From the NCBI RefSeq assembly GCF_035222485.1, contig NC_085924.1:4278001-4342000 (forward strand): 64,000 bases of DNA, given 5' to 3'. Within the stretch, counting starts at the first letter, position 1, and the number at the start of each line of letters is the position of its first letter. Under the pieces are notes generated by a model, which searched no databases, had not been told where the DNA came from, and saw only the letters and a list, made by a program, of their open reading frames with translations. This stretch comes from Podospora pseudoanserina (Eukaryota > Ascomycota > Sordariomycetes > Sordariales > Podosporaceae). Shown piece by piece: positions 33,501-44,640 of this stretch. The position numbers and the translations under genes were made by a program.

Positions 33501-34662
33501 AAGCGACGGGGGCTTCCCTATAAAACCAGATGACCTCCCTCTGAACCCAACCGGCCCATCATAGTAAGGCCCATACCGCTTTTCTTCTTTCCTCCTGGTC
33601 AACAACAGTCTCCTCCCACCACCCATCCTTTTGGGTACTGGCGAGGCGGTGACATTATTCAGGGCTATTTAACATGTCAGTAAGAAACCCCAAAACAAAG
33701 GAGGAGGCGGAAAGAAGAAACAAACCCTTCGCAGGCTCCGGAATATACTTCTTGAAGTCATTCAAAAAGTAATACCTATCCTCAAAGTACTGCTCCCGAA
33801 ACTCTTTCGACCCCGGCTCGAACATATTACCCTGCACCTCAGCCCCCGGCACCGGGATGGGCACCCCAATATAAAACGCCGCCAGCCTCGACGGCAAATC
33901 CCACGCCTCATCCTCAGCATCATACCCCAACACCTTGCCAATCTGAGGCCTCAACCTCTGATACCCAAGCATATCCGCCTCCTGAATCAGCGCCTCAGCC
34001 CGGTTGCTGCTGTACGCGACAGGGATCAAAGGCCAAATCTTGGCCAGCTGTTGCGTCGTAAAGTTGGCCTCGAGAAACATCCTCAGTGTGGTGCTAGCAT
34101 CCTTCCCATTGACAATCTCCCTAACAGCATTCCTAAACTGCTTGGTGATATACCCAAACCGGTCCTTTGTCCGCGCATCCGGGTTCAGCCGCGGATCCAG
34201 ATTGTAATCCTCCCGTTCATGGTCCGGCATGAACGGGTCGTCGATCCGATAGAACCTGGGCACCTCCCGTTTCCCCACCAAGTCCTTTTCCTTTTCCTTT
34301 GCCTCCCTCGCGGCCTCCTCCACGTCCCAGAATCTTTCGGGAACCTTGTCAATGTTCTTAACCGACGTGAGCTCGCTCGTGGGATCGAGCGGGTGGTAAT
34401 CTTTTCTTTCCGCTGCGAGCTTGTTCCATGCGTAGGGCGAGGTTTTTTTCGCGCTCCGGTGGCCGAAGTTGAGTGCTTTCCATTTGCCGTAAACGGGACG
34501 TCGATACGGTGGTGTCTTTGCCGGCGTGACAGGCCAGGCGCCTGGGGGCTCGGGGGTGGCCATCAGTTTCCAGTCTTGTTGTGTCCCGGCCATCCGCTGC
34601 TCAGACGTGTCTGACCAGCCGGCGTTGAGAAAGTTCCAAATCCTTTGAAACATGTGGGCCAT
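27598..34662 (-). CDS. Giant hypothetical protein, four exons, 2,291 aa
   Basis: I do not recognise this protein. Exons on the minus strand are 34662-33726, 33664-28210, 28146-28069 and 28003-27598. Introns are 61, 63 and 65 nt, each GT-AG with a branch-like CTGAC or CTAAC. All phases agree and the total is 2,292 codons with the stop. Two long frames that would look like separate genes (335 and 1,806 codons) are thus one protein: intron 1 removes the stop of the first, and the second frame is open through the acceptor. Residues 1-312 look globular. Then come an acidic stretch, a large folded middle region (about 520-1230), and a Pro/Lys-rich disordered linker (about 1240-1500). A Cys/His cluster follows (about 1555-1620, with CPFFQC, HFRKVHKREPCPIC) resembling C2H2-type zinc binding. 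The tail is acidic, Gly- and Pro-rich and disordered, with a Glu run near 1775. It ends in a predicted coiled coil. A nuclear role is possible but unproven. Confidence 0.8.
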
Positions 34663-35317
34663 CTTGGAAAGGGCTTGGTTGTGGTGACAGTGTGTTTAGG
34701 TCGGGTGGTGGTGGGGGAGAAGGTGAGACGCCGATGGGGCGGGTTGGAAGCTTCATGGTGGTGGAAATATTCGAGGCTTGGGGACAAAGCGTGGTCAGTA
34801 GACAAGCTGGTGTGTTGTGTGGGGAGAGCTGCGTGCTATTTTCTTTGTTCTTCGAGTCAAAATACGGACTGGAAATCACGACCGCCATTGGGCTGAGGGG
34901 CAACAAACAAAGGCAACAGGGCTGCTTGCGAACATGGAAATTCTGCGGATTGTGTCCGGAAGGGGTAATGCAAATAACAAAGGTTTGTGTTGACCTAACA
35001 TTCAGACTCAATGATGGCGATGAGATTGAGTTTTTTTGCTGACGGCTGCGTGCCTTTGAACCTGTCAATCGTTCTTTGGGCGAGTTGCAGAGCAAGCAAT
35101 GCTTTTTGACCTAACAATGGCATTCATTGAATGATGAGGTTTGGTACGGGGGTACCATGTGCCCTCTCCTCCCTCTGACCTCGATGACGAAATTCGACAA
35201 CATATCAACTTGCACAAATGCAATGGTTGTATTCAGTTATATTATACATTATGCCCTCAATCACTCCAACATCTCTTGAGTTGTCGCTCATCAAGTTCGA
35301 CCATACACCCGCCTCGA
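34663..35317. other. Intergenic, promoter side of the giant gene
   Basis: No convincing gene. Open frames here are short and overlap on both strands. Confidence 0.5.
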
Positions 35318-35781
35318 TTACCCGCAACGGAACGAGCTGATACGGTTATCGAACCTTCCATTCCCATCGCTAAGGTTGGCGTCGTCTTGGTTCTGGTACA
35401 CCAGCCCCTGGCAGTTGGCGTGTCTGCAATGATGGTTAGAACAATGTGAAATCCTTTGATTGAAGGTTGGTGCTGTGACTTACTCCCACCACTGGCAATG
35501 CCATCCTTTTCCAGAGTGGCGTATCGAACTGATGACATCGTTCCAGCTGCCAGAGAAGTTTACTGGAGGACTTTGTTAACCCTTAGTTGCTCAGAGAGAA
35601 GGAAGAAAGGTTGCTTACCGCACTCGTTGCGGCCGCCATAAAAGGTCCGGCATTGACCACCCCACCAGGGGTCCTTGCAGGCATAAACACTGATCCGCTC
35701 TTGACCCCCATTCGACTGGGAGGCCGTGACTGGCAGGACGCCAAGTGCCACAAGGACCGCAAGAGACTTGACGTTGAACAT
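35318..35781 (-). CDS. Small secreted beta/gamma-crystallin-like protein, three exons, 115 aa
   Basis: A predicted secreted cysteine-containing protein. Exons on the minus strand are 35781-35619, 35562-35484 and 35423-35318. Introns are 56 and 60 nt with GTAAGC/GTAAGT donors, and the total is exactly 116 codons with the stop. A signal peptide covers residues 1-20 (hydrophobic core LAVLVALGVLPVTA). The mature part has six Cys and two repeats of the calcium-binding signature (N/D)(N/D)xx(S/T)S: NDVISS after GSW, and DNRISS near the C-terminus. The first half carries the crystallin-type YACKDPWWGGQC strand. This two-motif Greek-key layout matches microbial beta/gamma-crystallins. Its function in the fungus is unknown. 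Extracellular calcium binding or an antimicrobial role are guesses. An ATG seven codons upstream is in frame but weakens the signal peptide. Confidence 0.75.
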
Positions 35782-37063
35782 CTGGATGGTGTCGAGAGCC
35801 ACGAGAAAAAGGCTCCAAGGGTGATGTTCGAGGGTGAAAGAGCAGTAGGTCGTTGTTTGTGAGCCGGGCGGCCTTGTTTTCTTATGTTTTTTCTAGGGTC
35901 CTCCCCCCCCCGATCCTTCGGCGACCCGTCAAGTGATCGGCAGTCATGAAGTTGGGGTGATTCAGATGAGATCCAGGATCATGATCCACTATTCAGGGTC
36001 CAAGATGATCTCCCGAGCTCCCCTAGACGCTAGTGCTTCCGCCTAGCTGGTACTATCGCATCCTATATTTGATCCTAGATTAGCACGGATATCAGGGTGG
36101 CCTCCAGTCAGCAACGCGACAGGTCCGGATCTGCTTCCCGAGTCTCACGTTCTGTTAGCTGAGGTGAGATGGCAGGGGTCCAATCCCACAGTGGAGTGCA
36201 ACGGCAACAGCTTCTAGATCGACAATCTGGTTCTGGTGTTGGCTGCCGTTATTCTCGCTGTCTTAGCACGGTCCGTGTTGTTGATCCAGACCGTACTAAT
36301 GCCTAGGCGTCCTCCAAGTCGTTTGCCACGTGACACTCACGTGTTATGATCTCTTTGCAGCTGGTGAAAGCGTTCACAGCCGCACCACCGCAACGATCGC
36401 AGTATCGCATCACGGCCAATGTCGTCTTTTCATGAAGTCTTGGTTAAGACAGCCTCCCCATGGTCAAATCACACTTCCATGCAACATCCCATCCAACACA
36501 ATGGAAGAGAACTCAGCCTCACCAACCCGCCAAGCCAATAATTCGAACCTCGCAATGCTAAGCTTGACGCGGCCTGTTTACCCCTCACAGTAAAACAACA
36601 TCTTCAACTTGTTTCAACTCTGTCGAAGCGACAATGGACAAACTGATCTCAACCGACGAGAGTCAACTGGAACCTCTCTGCTCTGGATGGGCGGCGAGGG
36701 ACATCAGAGTTCTTCCCCCAAGTTCATCGGAGTTCTTCCCCCAAGTTCATCGCCATCAGCGGCTCTGTGGCACTTGGCTTAGTGTTGATGGCACCCACTG
36801 CATGGTTGGCGGTTATTTATTTCACATCACTTGCCTGGATGGAGCAGCTACTTTATGATGTTGGGGTTTCCCCAAAGTGATAGCCTGGATATTTTTCCCG
36901 TCGAGGTGCCTTGCAAGGAACTGTTGTGGGCCGATTCATATCTTGACAAAATCTTGTGGTTGGGCTAAACGGAGAACAACGCGAGTCACGATGCCTCCCA
37001 GTATATGTACCCAGCAGATGATATGTACACGTCTCATGTCACTTAATATGCCTTCATTACACC
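35782..37063. other. Intergenic, no gene seen
   Basis: About 1.3 kb between the crystallin-like gene start and the esterase stop. The plus-strand frames at 36330-36593 and 36634-36858 have no domain. A 22-bp direct duplication (TTCTTCCCCCAAGTTCATCG core) lies at about 36711-36750. Confidence 0.45.
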
Positions 37064-38404
37064 CTACTCGATGCAAACCTTCCCTTCAAAGAAGCTTCCA
37101 TCCCAAGCCTCAACCACCTCCTCAGCAACCAACCGGTTAATCTCAATCCCCGGGTGGTAATCATTAAACCACAAGCACGAAACCCCATTTCCATTCCAGC
37201 ACTTGGCATCCGGCGAGCCATACTCAGTCGGGTTATCCAACGCCTCATTGAAGGCAACCCCCGTGTCGACAATCTTGATCACCGACCCAGCATTCGCTGC
37301 CTGGAAAGTCGCGGCCCGGGAAGCGATAGCAGCGTTGTACTTGGCGATAGCGGCAGCCTCGGTTTCCTGAGCCCACTCTGTCTCCTCAACCATGACAGGA
37401 GTGCGATGAATCGCTTTTCATAAAGTCAGCACGAAATTCTCCGAAGGAACAGGAAAAAGGAAAGCTTACGCGGCACACCCAAAGCAACAAACTGCCTCGC
37501 CCCCGCATCATACAACACCTGCAGCTGCCCAAAATACGTATCCATAATCTCGCTCAGCAGCTGGTCATACTCCTCCTTCCACCAGCTGTTCCCCACGTCG
37601 TTCACGCCGATCCAGATGCCGAAGAGAGCGTTCTCTGCTGTCCAGGGGGCGTAGGATGGCTTGGTGGCGATGGTGTCGGTGAACTGCTGGACTTGGTCGA
37701 TCAAGCTCAGGACGTCCTCTCTCCAGGGCTGGACGAGGGTGGCGTTGGTGGTGGCGCCGCCGTAGGCGAAGTTGTAGGTGAGGAGGGTGGAGGCGTTGTA
37801 CTGGGAGGTGAGGAAGCCAACCCAGTTTAGGCCGCCGGAGGCTGTCCAGCCGGGGAGGGGTGGGTTGCCAAAGGGGTTGGAGGGGGAGGGTTTGGTGGAG
37901 AGGGGGTCGAAGCCTGTTTGGGAGTAGGAGTCGCCGCTGAGGGGTGGTGTTAATCTTCATCGAGCTGGAAGGGGGCAACAGGGACAACATGGAGGAGCTT
38001 ACAAGTTGATGAAGTACTTGGCGGTGGAGGTTGGGCTGGAGGATGGGGCGGCACTTGTGCTGGTCGACTGGACAGAGCTGGTGCTGGTGCTGGTGGTAGG
38101 GATGACTGTCGGGGCGGCAGTGGTGCTTGTTGTCTGAGAGCCTGGCACACACTGGTCTTGATGGTTGTCAGTCGCAATGCTATGGGAGCTATCTGTTGTC
38201 AGGAACAGGATTGGGAGACGTACGATACCAGTCGTTGTAAGCCGTGCAAACAGCACCAGAAACGCACACCTTCGACCCTTGATATCCAATCCCACCACAC
38301 TGTCCCCAAAGATTCACAGCATTTTGACGTCTAGTAACAGCAGCTAACCCGGGCGCCGCACTCAACAGAGCCACCAAACCGGCCTTGACAATTTGACCAC
38401 CCAT
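37064..38404 (-). CDS. Secreted CBM1-linked acetylesterase, CE16 family, four exons, 383 aa
   Basis: A plant-cell-wall esterase that likely removes acetyl groups from hemicellulose oligomers. Exons on the minus strand are 38404-38224, 38156-38003, 37936-37470 and 37413-37064. Introns of 67, 66 and 56 nt have good splice sites and the total is 384 codons with the stop. A signal peptide (about 1-22) is followed by a family 1 cellulose-binding module (about 32-68) with [11 protein letters not shown] and four Cys, a Ser/Thr linker to about 105, then an SGNH/GDSL catalytic domain. Catalytic blocks are visible: GDSYS (Ser115), AYGG, GVND and DYHPG (Asp352, His354). The junction between exons 2 and 3 falls inside the FGDSY block, which confirms the splice. 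The CBM would hold the enzyme on cellulose. Regulation cannot be read from the sequence. Confidence 0.9.
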
Positions 38405-39048
38405 TATTTATTCGGTTCTCAACAGGGGACAGAGAAGATGAGGCTCGAACTGAGATGAGATCAGCTGGAGAACAACAGGATCCTGATCAAAGCAACAACG
38501 GGAGATCGCACCTTATATTAACTCTTTCCCGCCTTGTCATTCTCCCAAATATGGCCTGGTTCCGGCTCGCCGGGCTCATGGTGGTAAAAACACTCCATCG
38601 CACGTGTTCGGCTGTGGGAAGGGTGTAAAATGATTGGTGGATTCATGCTGAGCAAGGGGTAAAGTGGAGGTCCCGAATGCAGGAGGGCGGAGGGAGAAGA
38701 TGCGGAATACCACCCCGAACAGCCGAATGTCTTGAAAACACGAGGTGATGTTGCCATGGAGAGGCGGACGGTGGAGGAGGCAGCTCCATCAGGGTAAGGT
38801 AGTAGGCTAAAGTTTGCTTCCCGAGGTTATCAACAGGGATCCAAACTTGGTTCGGGACCAGCGGTGCATGGCCGGCCGAGATATTGTGAATCTTTGAGTT
38901 TGACGACCTGTACGTCAGACATATTAGGAGATCATGTCTCCAGTCCGGTCTGGACACTCCTGATGAACTTCGAACACAGCATTTTTGGCTGCAACTACAG
39001 TTTTATAAGACCGTACGCTCATGCACCAACAACCCTCAGATCTTTCTT
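38405..39048. other. Intergenic, no gene seen
   Basis: Upstream of the esterase. Short overlapping frames only. Confidence 0.45.
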
Positions 39049-39740
39049 TCACCACATCAACACAAGATCGATCCCGTTGATCGCGAGCGCGCACATCAGA
39101 ACCCTGCTGCAAAGGAAACGAATGGCTTCCAGCAAACAACAATGATTCCTACAGGCCATCAGCAGGGGACTTTTACCCTTTTGGTTTCGTGCGTCGATTA
39201 TTGCACCATGTGCCAACAGCTTTTGAAATAGACGCTTTCGAGTGATACCGCCAAACCTCAACTTGTCATGTACTATCTAGCGACAAGTCCGACATCGAAC
39301 TGCTTGAAGAGAGGCGGCTCATTGGTGGACTTGTTGAAGAAGCCGTTTCTGACTCCTCAGTATAAATCTCGCAGGCAATGTGAGGTGGTACATTTCCGGC
39401 CGAGTCTGCCAAGTTGATGTCTGGGCCTCTCCTAAGGAGCAAATCCAGGATGGACTGGACGTTTCTCCAAGGCCATCGTGAGCGTGACTCTACCAAATGT
39501 TTCCGAATAACTTGATGCAGTAAAGGAGCACGAAGTGATGGCAGCTCCTAATCATATTTCATGGGGTCGATATCGGCTCCAAAGTCAAGCAAGACACGGA
39601 TGATTGAGTCATTTACTGACCCAAGCCAGTCTATCACCTTCTAAATAGTGTATTCTAATGGAGTGCGAGCAAAGGTTCTCTTGGTGACGTCCGCACCGGC
39701 CATCAGGAGGAAAACCAGACTCCAAAAAACTCTGTGCTGA
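39049..39740 (-). pseudogene. Ankyrin-repeat gene remnant with in-frame stops
   Basis: Translated on the minus strand, this stretch gives several degenerate ankyrin repeats: a VFLLMAGADVTKR...TPLE unit, a VLLDFGADID unit, an ILDLLLRRGPDINLADSAGN unit and a LLAHGAIIDARNQKGKSPLL unit. The frame is broken by TAG stops near 39640 and 39550 and by a frame change near 39262-39266. The stops fit CAG- or TGG-to-TAG changes. No start or N-terminal domain is found. In fungi such ankyrin tails often belong to NACHT/NLR-like or heterokaryon-incompatibility proteins, but nothing left here shows that. Confidence 0.65.
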
Positions 39741-39849
39741 ATTGCAATCCATAGAGTTCCACTGTTCGATAGATCGCTATCATGATCACGCAGAAACTTT
39801 ATCGAGCTCTTTCCAAAAGCATCAATCCATATCCTGGCCGAAGAAGCCG

Positions 39850-40746
39850 ATGCCGCAGAGCGTGGAAAATGTCCTTAACAATTCCGAGATCATCACCGCA
39901 GCAGGCCGACCTCCCATTCTCCGAACTCAACCTGGCACAGTACTAGTATTTGACCCAACTAACAAGACGCTGCCAACGCCGCCCGTCATGACGACCAAAA
40001 ATGGCAACTTCAGCACCACCAGGGAAACGGTCTACGCCGACCAACCACCCTACCCAGCGCCCTTTATCTGGGCCGGTTCCATGACGGCTATCGTTTATCT
40101 TACACAGCACGTGGTTTTCCCTCCATATGTCGTGGATGTATTTGGGGTTGAGGAGCCGAACAATGAAGTTGCACTCGGAGGAACAGTCGTCTGGGCAAAG
40201 GGAGAAGTGAAGCCTCAGCAGACTTTCACTTATCTCGAGATCAACTTCACCGCCGGCATCGTTAACCCTGCTACAAGCACATACGTGAAGCAGAATGTCA
40301 TTGAAGCGGATGACAACGACCTGGACGGAAAAGATATTGTGGAAGGGCGATGGGTTAGAGAGGCACTATATCTGACTTCCGATATCATGTCCTGTTTGGC
40401 CATTTCGAACTCAACTGGAATATCCTCATCGCAGAGCTTGGAGAATTACACCGAAACCATGATTCGGTTCTCGTACATGGCAGCCTGGAGTCTGCTGCAG
40501 AGGAGCTATGAGCCGAACAGCACACCACTCACCGTGGATTTGTACGAGGCGAGGATACAGGCTGTTGTTTCACAGTGGAGGGTCATCAGTTGGCTCGGGA
40601 TTAATGTGGCCTTTTCACTGTCTTGGATCACGGTCACAGTATTAATGAAAAGGAGCATAGAGTTGGCGGGGGTTGACACAGTTCCTGATTTTATCTTGCG
40701 GTTGTATACCCACTTTGAACATCTCGCACAGCAAGAAAATACGTGA
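39850..40746 (+). CDS. Fragment of a fungal membrane protein, 298 aa
   Basis: An open frame whose first ATG is at 39850 (the frame itself runs back to about 39742 through non-ATG codons). It is rich in potential N-glycosylation sites (NKT, NFS, NFT, NST, NYT) and ends with one clear membrane segment (about residues 245-270, SWLGINVAFSLSWITVTVL) and a short tail. The layout looks like the C-terminal part of a larger fungal plasma-membrane protein whose N-terminal membrane segments are missing. Upstream lies the decayed ankyrin gene on the other strand, so no room remains for the missing half. I cannot name the family. It is probably a truncated gene, although an intact short gene is possible. 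Confidence 0.4.
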   Translation: MPQSVENVLNNSEIITAAGRPPILRTQPGTVLVFDPTNKTLPTPPVMTTKNGNFSTTRETVYADQPPYPAPFIWAGSMTAIVYLTQHVVFPPYVVDVFGVEEPNNEVALGGTVVWAKGEVKPQQTFTYLEINFTAGIVNPATSTYVKQNVIEADDNDLDGKDIVEGRWVREALYLTSDIMSCLAISNSTGISSSQSLENYTETMIRFSYMAAWSLLQRSYEPNSTPLTVDLYEARIQAVVSQWRVISWLGINVAFSLSWITVTVLMKRSIELAGVDTVPDFILRLYTHFEHLAQQENT

Positions 40747-41469
40747 GTAAATAAAGCATGAGATCTATATCAATGCCCATGAAACCATCAAGCGACCGAA
40801 CCGCATGAACATGGGTAGGTATTCCGATCCATTCCCTAACCGGAAACTCAGGGACTTAATCCCCATACCTCAGCCCTACCACCCATCGTCACAACAGCCT
40901 CCATGCAGCCGCGTTATAACCCCCAAGACCAACAGAGAGCGAACAGCCCCATCAGCAGTGAATTCTTCGGTTATTTGGACACTGTGATAGTAGCATGTGA
41001 ACCCAACCAATCTCAGCGCCCGGACCAAAGAGCGACTCGGACAATTGCGCCATGTTGGTGAATACAAAGCTTCGGCAACATGTATTTGTTGTTACCCACC
41101 AAGAGTTACACAAGTTGGCCACATGCTGTGATGGTTGTCCTGATAGCTTTTGCCATAGTGTAATATTTTGGGAGGCGGAAAAAGAAGGCTTTATAAGCAC
41201 TATACTGCTGAGACACCATAGATGTACCTGTGCATCATCACTGAGTTCGTCAACATGCCCAACAAAAGAGGAGACAAGTAAATAGTCGCTCAGATACCAG
41301 GTACTAAGAGCTGGAGCTTCATGCCTGCCCTGGAGGACGAAACAACAATAGCAAACTTATTCATCACTGGAGTACTACTATCAACGAAATCAACATTCTT
41401 TGATACCTGGTATCAATGCTCCTGAACATTGTCAAAACATGCATTCGGAACCAAATGAAATCTTGGTTT
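40747..41469. other. Intergenic, no gene seen
   Basis: Normal-composition DNA up to an abrupt switch to AT-rich DNA near 41470. The short palindrome-related sequences GATACCAGGTA (about 41294) and GATACCTGGTATC (about 41402) lie just before the switch. Confidence 0.45.
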
Positions 41470-43092
41470 TTACCTAGATAAACATTTGTACTTATATAAA
41501 GCGGGTGATATTTTATATACTTGAATTTATATATTCCGGTTATAGTTTTATTACTTTTTAAAATTTTAAAAAAATAAAGTTTTTTTTGAATTTAAAAAAC
41601 TACTTTAAATTCAAATAATCCTATTAATATATTTCTGATATTTACGATTGTCCTAAAGATTTTTAAAATCTTTAAAATTTAGAAGGAAGTTAACGAACTT
41701 ATTAATCCTGTTAATTTTTAAAAACCTTTACCAGTAATATTTTATTTCATAATATTTCAATATATTTAGCTTAGTTATATAAGTTTTAATTTTTTTATTT
41801 AAAAAAAGTACTTTTATTATTATAAGAACATTTCATTTTTAAAAATTAAAATTGAAAAATTTAATTTATTAAAGCTATATTATTATAAAAGTTTTCCGGA
41901 GAACTTTTATAATTTCTATTTAAAACTGTTTTTTTATTTTAACCCAGTTAAAAAGAAACATTATTCTTTTTAAATTTATTTTATTAATACATATATTTTA
42001 CGGTGTATTTTTAATAAATCGAAAAATCTACTTTTATTTTTTTAACTTTTTTACTATTAGGAATAATTCTATTTTAATATTTTACTTATTATTTAAAGGT
42101 TTTAATAATATTTATTACCGATATTTAAGTTATTTTTATTATAACGGAAATAAGGAAGTTTTTTTTTTTAAAAAAAAATATATTTTACTAAAAGAAATAC
42201 TAATTTTAGTTTATTGAATCTCTAGATTTTTAATTAAATAACTTAATAAACTATGTTATTTAAATTATTTTGAATCATTGTAAAATTTTTATTGTTACTT
42301 TAAAATTTTTGTTTAGTTTATAAAGTTATATAAAGATTTTTATTATTAATATTATTGACCGAATTATTTTAATTTTTAAGGATTTTATATTTTATTAGGC
42401 TTTTAATAATAAATTGTTATTCCTTTCAATATATATTAATTAAAGTTCGTAATTTATAAAGCTATTAATTTTAATGTTATAGTATATTTTTGTTTTAAAG
42501 ACTGGATAATTGGTTGTAGATTTATTTTGTGAAAAACTAAAAGAAGGTTTATGTAACGAACTTGTGTCTAGAACCTCTAAAAGAGATACTAGTTAAAGGC
42601 ACTTCTAAACAATCCTGGTTCGGTACAGCTATAACTATCTATCTACACTAGCTGGTTCTTTTGTATATATAGATTTTAACCTCCAAGTACCTCCGTACCA
42701 GGATCTATCCTTTAATCCCTAGATCCTCTTATCCGTGTTATTTCCAGCCCCACAGGCCCCACTTATCTATCGCTCCTGTTTTTTTAATCTAAGCAACTTC
42801 CTGCTCTTCTAAACCATAATATAAATGTGCTTTACCATTTATTATAATTATAATGAGTAGAATAATTTAGTGCGAAAGCAATTATATTATATATGTTCAA
42901 TTATAAATTTTCAATGAAGAAGTAATATTTATAAAAACTTTTAATGTTTTAATTTATTGCGATTCCGGTTTAGTATATTTCGAAGGATAGTTAATGTTAT
43001 TAGAAGATTTTATTATTACTGACTAAGTAAATATAATTTTATATAATATTAGAAATCAAAATTTAAAATATACGAGATTTGATAAAAGTATT
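41470..43092. other. AT-rich RIP-mutated DNA with an LTR fragment
   Basis: Extremely AT-rich, stop-filled DNA. The stretch 42552-42700 resembles the outer part of the element B LTR. It starts with an intact TGTAACGAAC end and carries the same TCTAGAACCTCTAAAAG and CACTAGCTGGTTC-like blocks. No other content can be identified. Confidence 0.6.
42552..42700 (-). repeat. Gypsy-type LTR fragment
   Basis: Related to the LTRs at 44195 and 51288 over about 150 bp, with a short central deletion. It keeps the TG terminus that is mutated to TA in the element B LTRs. Confidence 0.6.
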
Positions 43093-43639
43093 TGTTAAAA
43101 TAGGTGCTATTGAAGCCTGTAAATATAGGTTTAAATAGCTATCGGCGCAGTATACTGAGAGCGAAAAAGACTTTGACTGTAGTATTCTATAGTTGCCGTA
43201 GTATTAAAGGAAGGTGGATAATAGGTACGGCGCCCTATAATATATAAAAGAGATTTACTATAACATAGGCTTGTGAGGCACTAATAAGTGTGGTAAACTA
43301 GTATATTAATTGAATTTTATAGACTAAAAATACCACAGCAAATAGGGTATAAGGCAGAGAGGTCTTATAAGCCATCGGCCTTCTACTCGTTCCTCGAGGG
43401 TAACTTTATTTCCGGGACTAAACGCCCCCTAATTGCGCTACCGTTTGACCACTGCAGGGCACCAGCCTTAGAGCTCGGCTTTCCGGGACCTCGGATTGCT
43501 TCCGGAGGCCGAGTTTTCGCTCCGGTAACCGCAGTCCCCAAACACTGCTGATTCAAGCCATCGTTTTGCCTCTGAGGCCCTGTAATATATAGGGCTCAGA
43601 TACACTGTAAAATCCACAAACAAAAGCTGTATTTTAACA
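43093..43639 (-). repeat. Solo-LTR-like repeat C, copy 2
   Basis: A 547-bp inverted copy of 10084-10728. In this orientation it starts TGTTAAAATACAGC and ends TTTTAACA. It lacks about 100 bp, including the internal direct duplication of copy 1, and has more C-to-T and G-to-A changes toward its low-coordinate end. The flanking 5-mers do not match. Confidence 0.65.
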
Positions 43640-44189
43640 ATATATTATATTTTTGAAATATAGAAATTAGTAGAATTATAAGTTTATTCTTTGTAAAAAA
43701 AATACTTAGAATAACTATATTGGCCTCTATTAAATATATAAAAATCCTATTTTCTTTATAGAAATTAGTTAATAGTGTTACTAACTCTATATTTATATCG
43801 GAACCGGTATTATTAAACTACTTTAAGTTGAGATAAATAGTAAAATTCTGGATATTAATGATATCGATTATAATCTAAAAACTAATAAGTAAAACTTTAC
43901 TATCCAGAAAGGTTATATTTTTAAAAACTATACGCTCGAGGTTTATCATATTAAATTATTAGTACTTTCTATAAAAATAAAAGTAAGAATATAAATTCAG
44001 GTTAGCATTTAATTATAATAATGCTTTAATAAAGTTATTTAATAATATTATATTATTAATATTAAATATTAAAGTCCTATATATTACGATTTATTTTACA
44101 CTCTTTTTTAGCCGTTAAATAAACTTAAAATAACGGATAATATTAATAAGAATTACCCGGAATAATTTTACTATAATAAAGAAAGTAAT
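43640..44189. other. AT-rich mutated repeat DNA
   Basis: Stop-filled AT-rich DNA between repeat C copy 2 and element B. No recognisable coding relic. Confidence 0.5.
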
Positions 44190-44194
44190 TATAA
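44190..44194. other. Target-site duplication TATAA, left
   Basis: The 5 bp just outside the left LTR are TATAA, identical to 51734-51738 just outside the right LTR. A 5-bp duplication is typical of LTR retrotransposon integration, but TATAA in AT-rich DNA could match by chance. Confidence 0.6.
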
Positions 44195-44640
44195 TATAAC
44201 GAACCCCTATCCAGAACCTCTAAAAGGGATACGGGTTAAAGGCACTTCTGAACAATCTTAGTTCGGTATAGCTAAACAGTATATAATAATAGCTTATCTC
44301 TATTATAATAGTTTAATACTAACGATTATAATTTATATTATATACTACGGAACTATCTATTTACGCTAGCTAGTTCCTCCGTATATATAGACCTCGGAAC
44401 CCTAAGATACTCGTCCTACTACGGCCTTAATCACTCCTAATATATTATATCCCGCAATATACTTATCGTACTATACCTTTAATTACCTTTAGCACCTTAT
44501 ATCCTACAGACTACTTATAAGCTTTAGCACTATAGTATTTTTATTTATACCTAATTAGCCGTCCCCTAACTTCCTTAATAATTAGTTAAACGTCCTGCGT
44601 CCTATATATAACGTAACTTACTATTAGTTTAACTATAATA
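44195..44640 (-). repeat. 3' LTR of element B
   Basis: 446 bp, aligned end to end with 51288-51733. The outer ~110 bp keep more C and G than the partner LTR. The rest is heavily C-to-T/G-to-A mutated. The terminal TG and CA are changed to TA. Confidence 0.85.

Noticed and set aside
28206-33626. The 1,806-codon frame as a complete gene
   Set aside because: The frame is open through a good splice acceptor at 33664 and joins in phase to the upstream exon.
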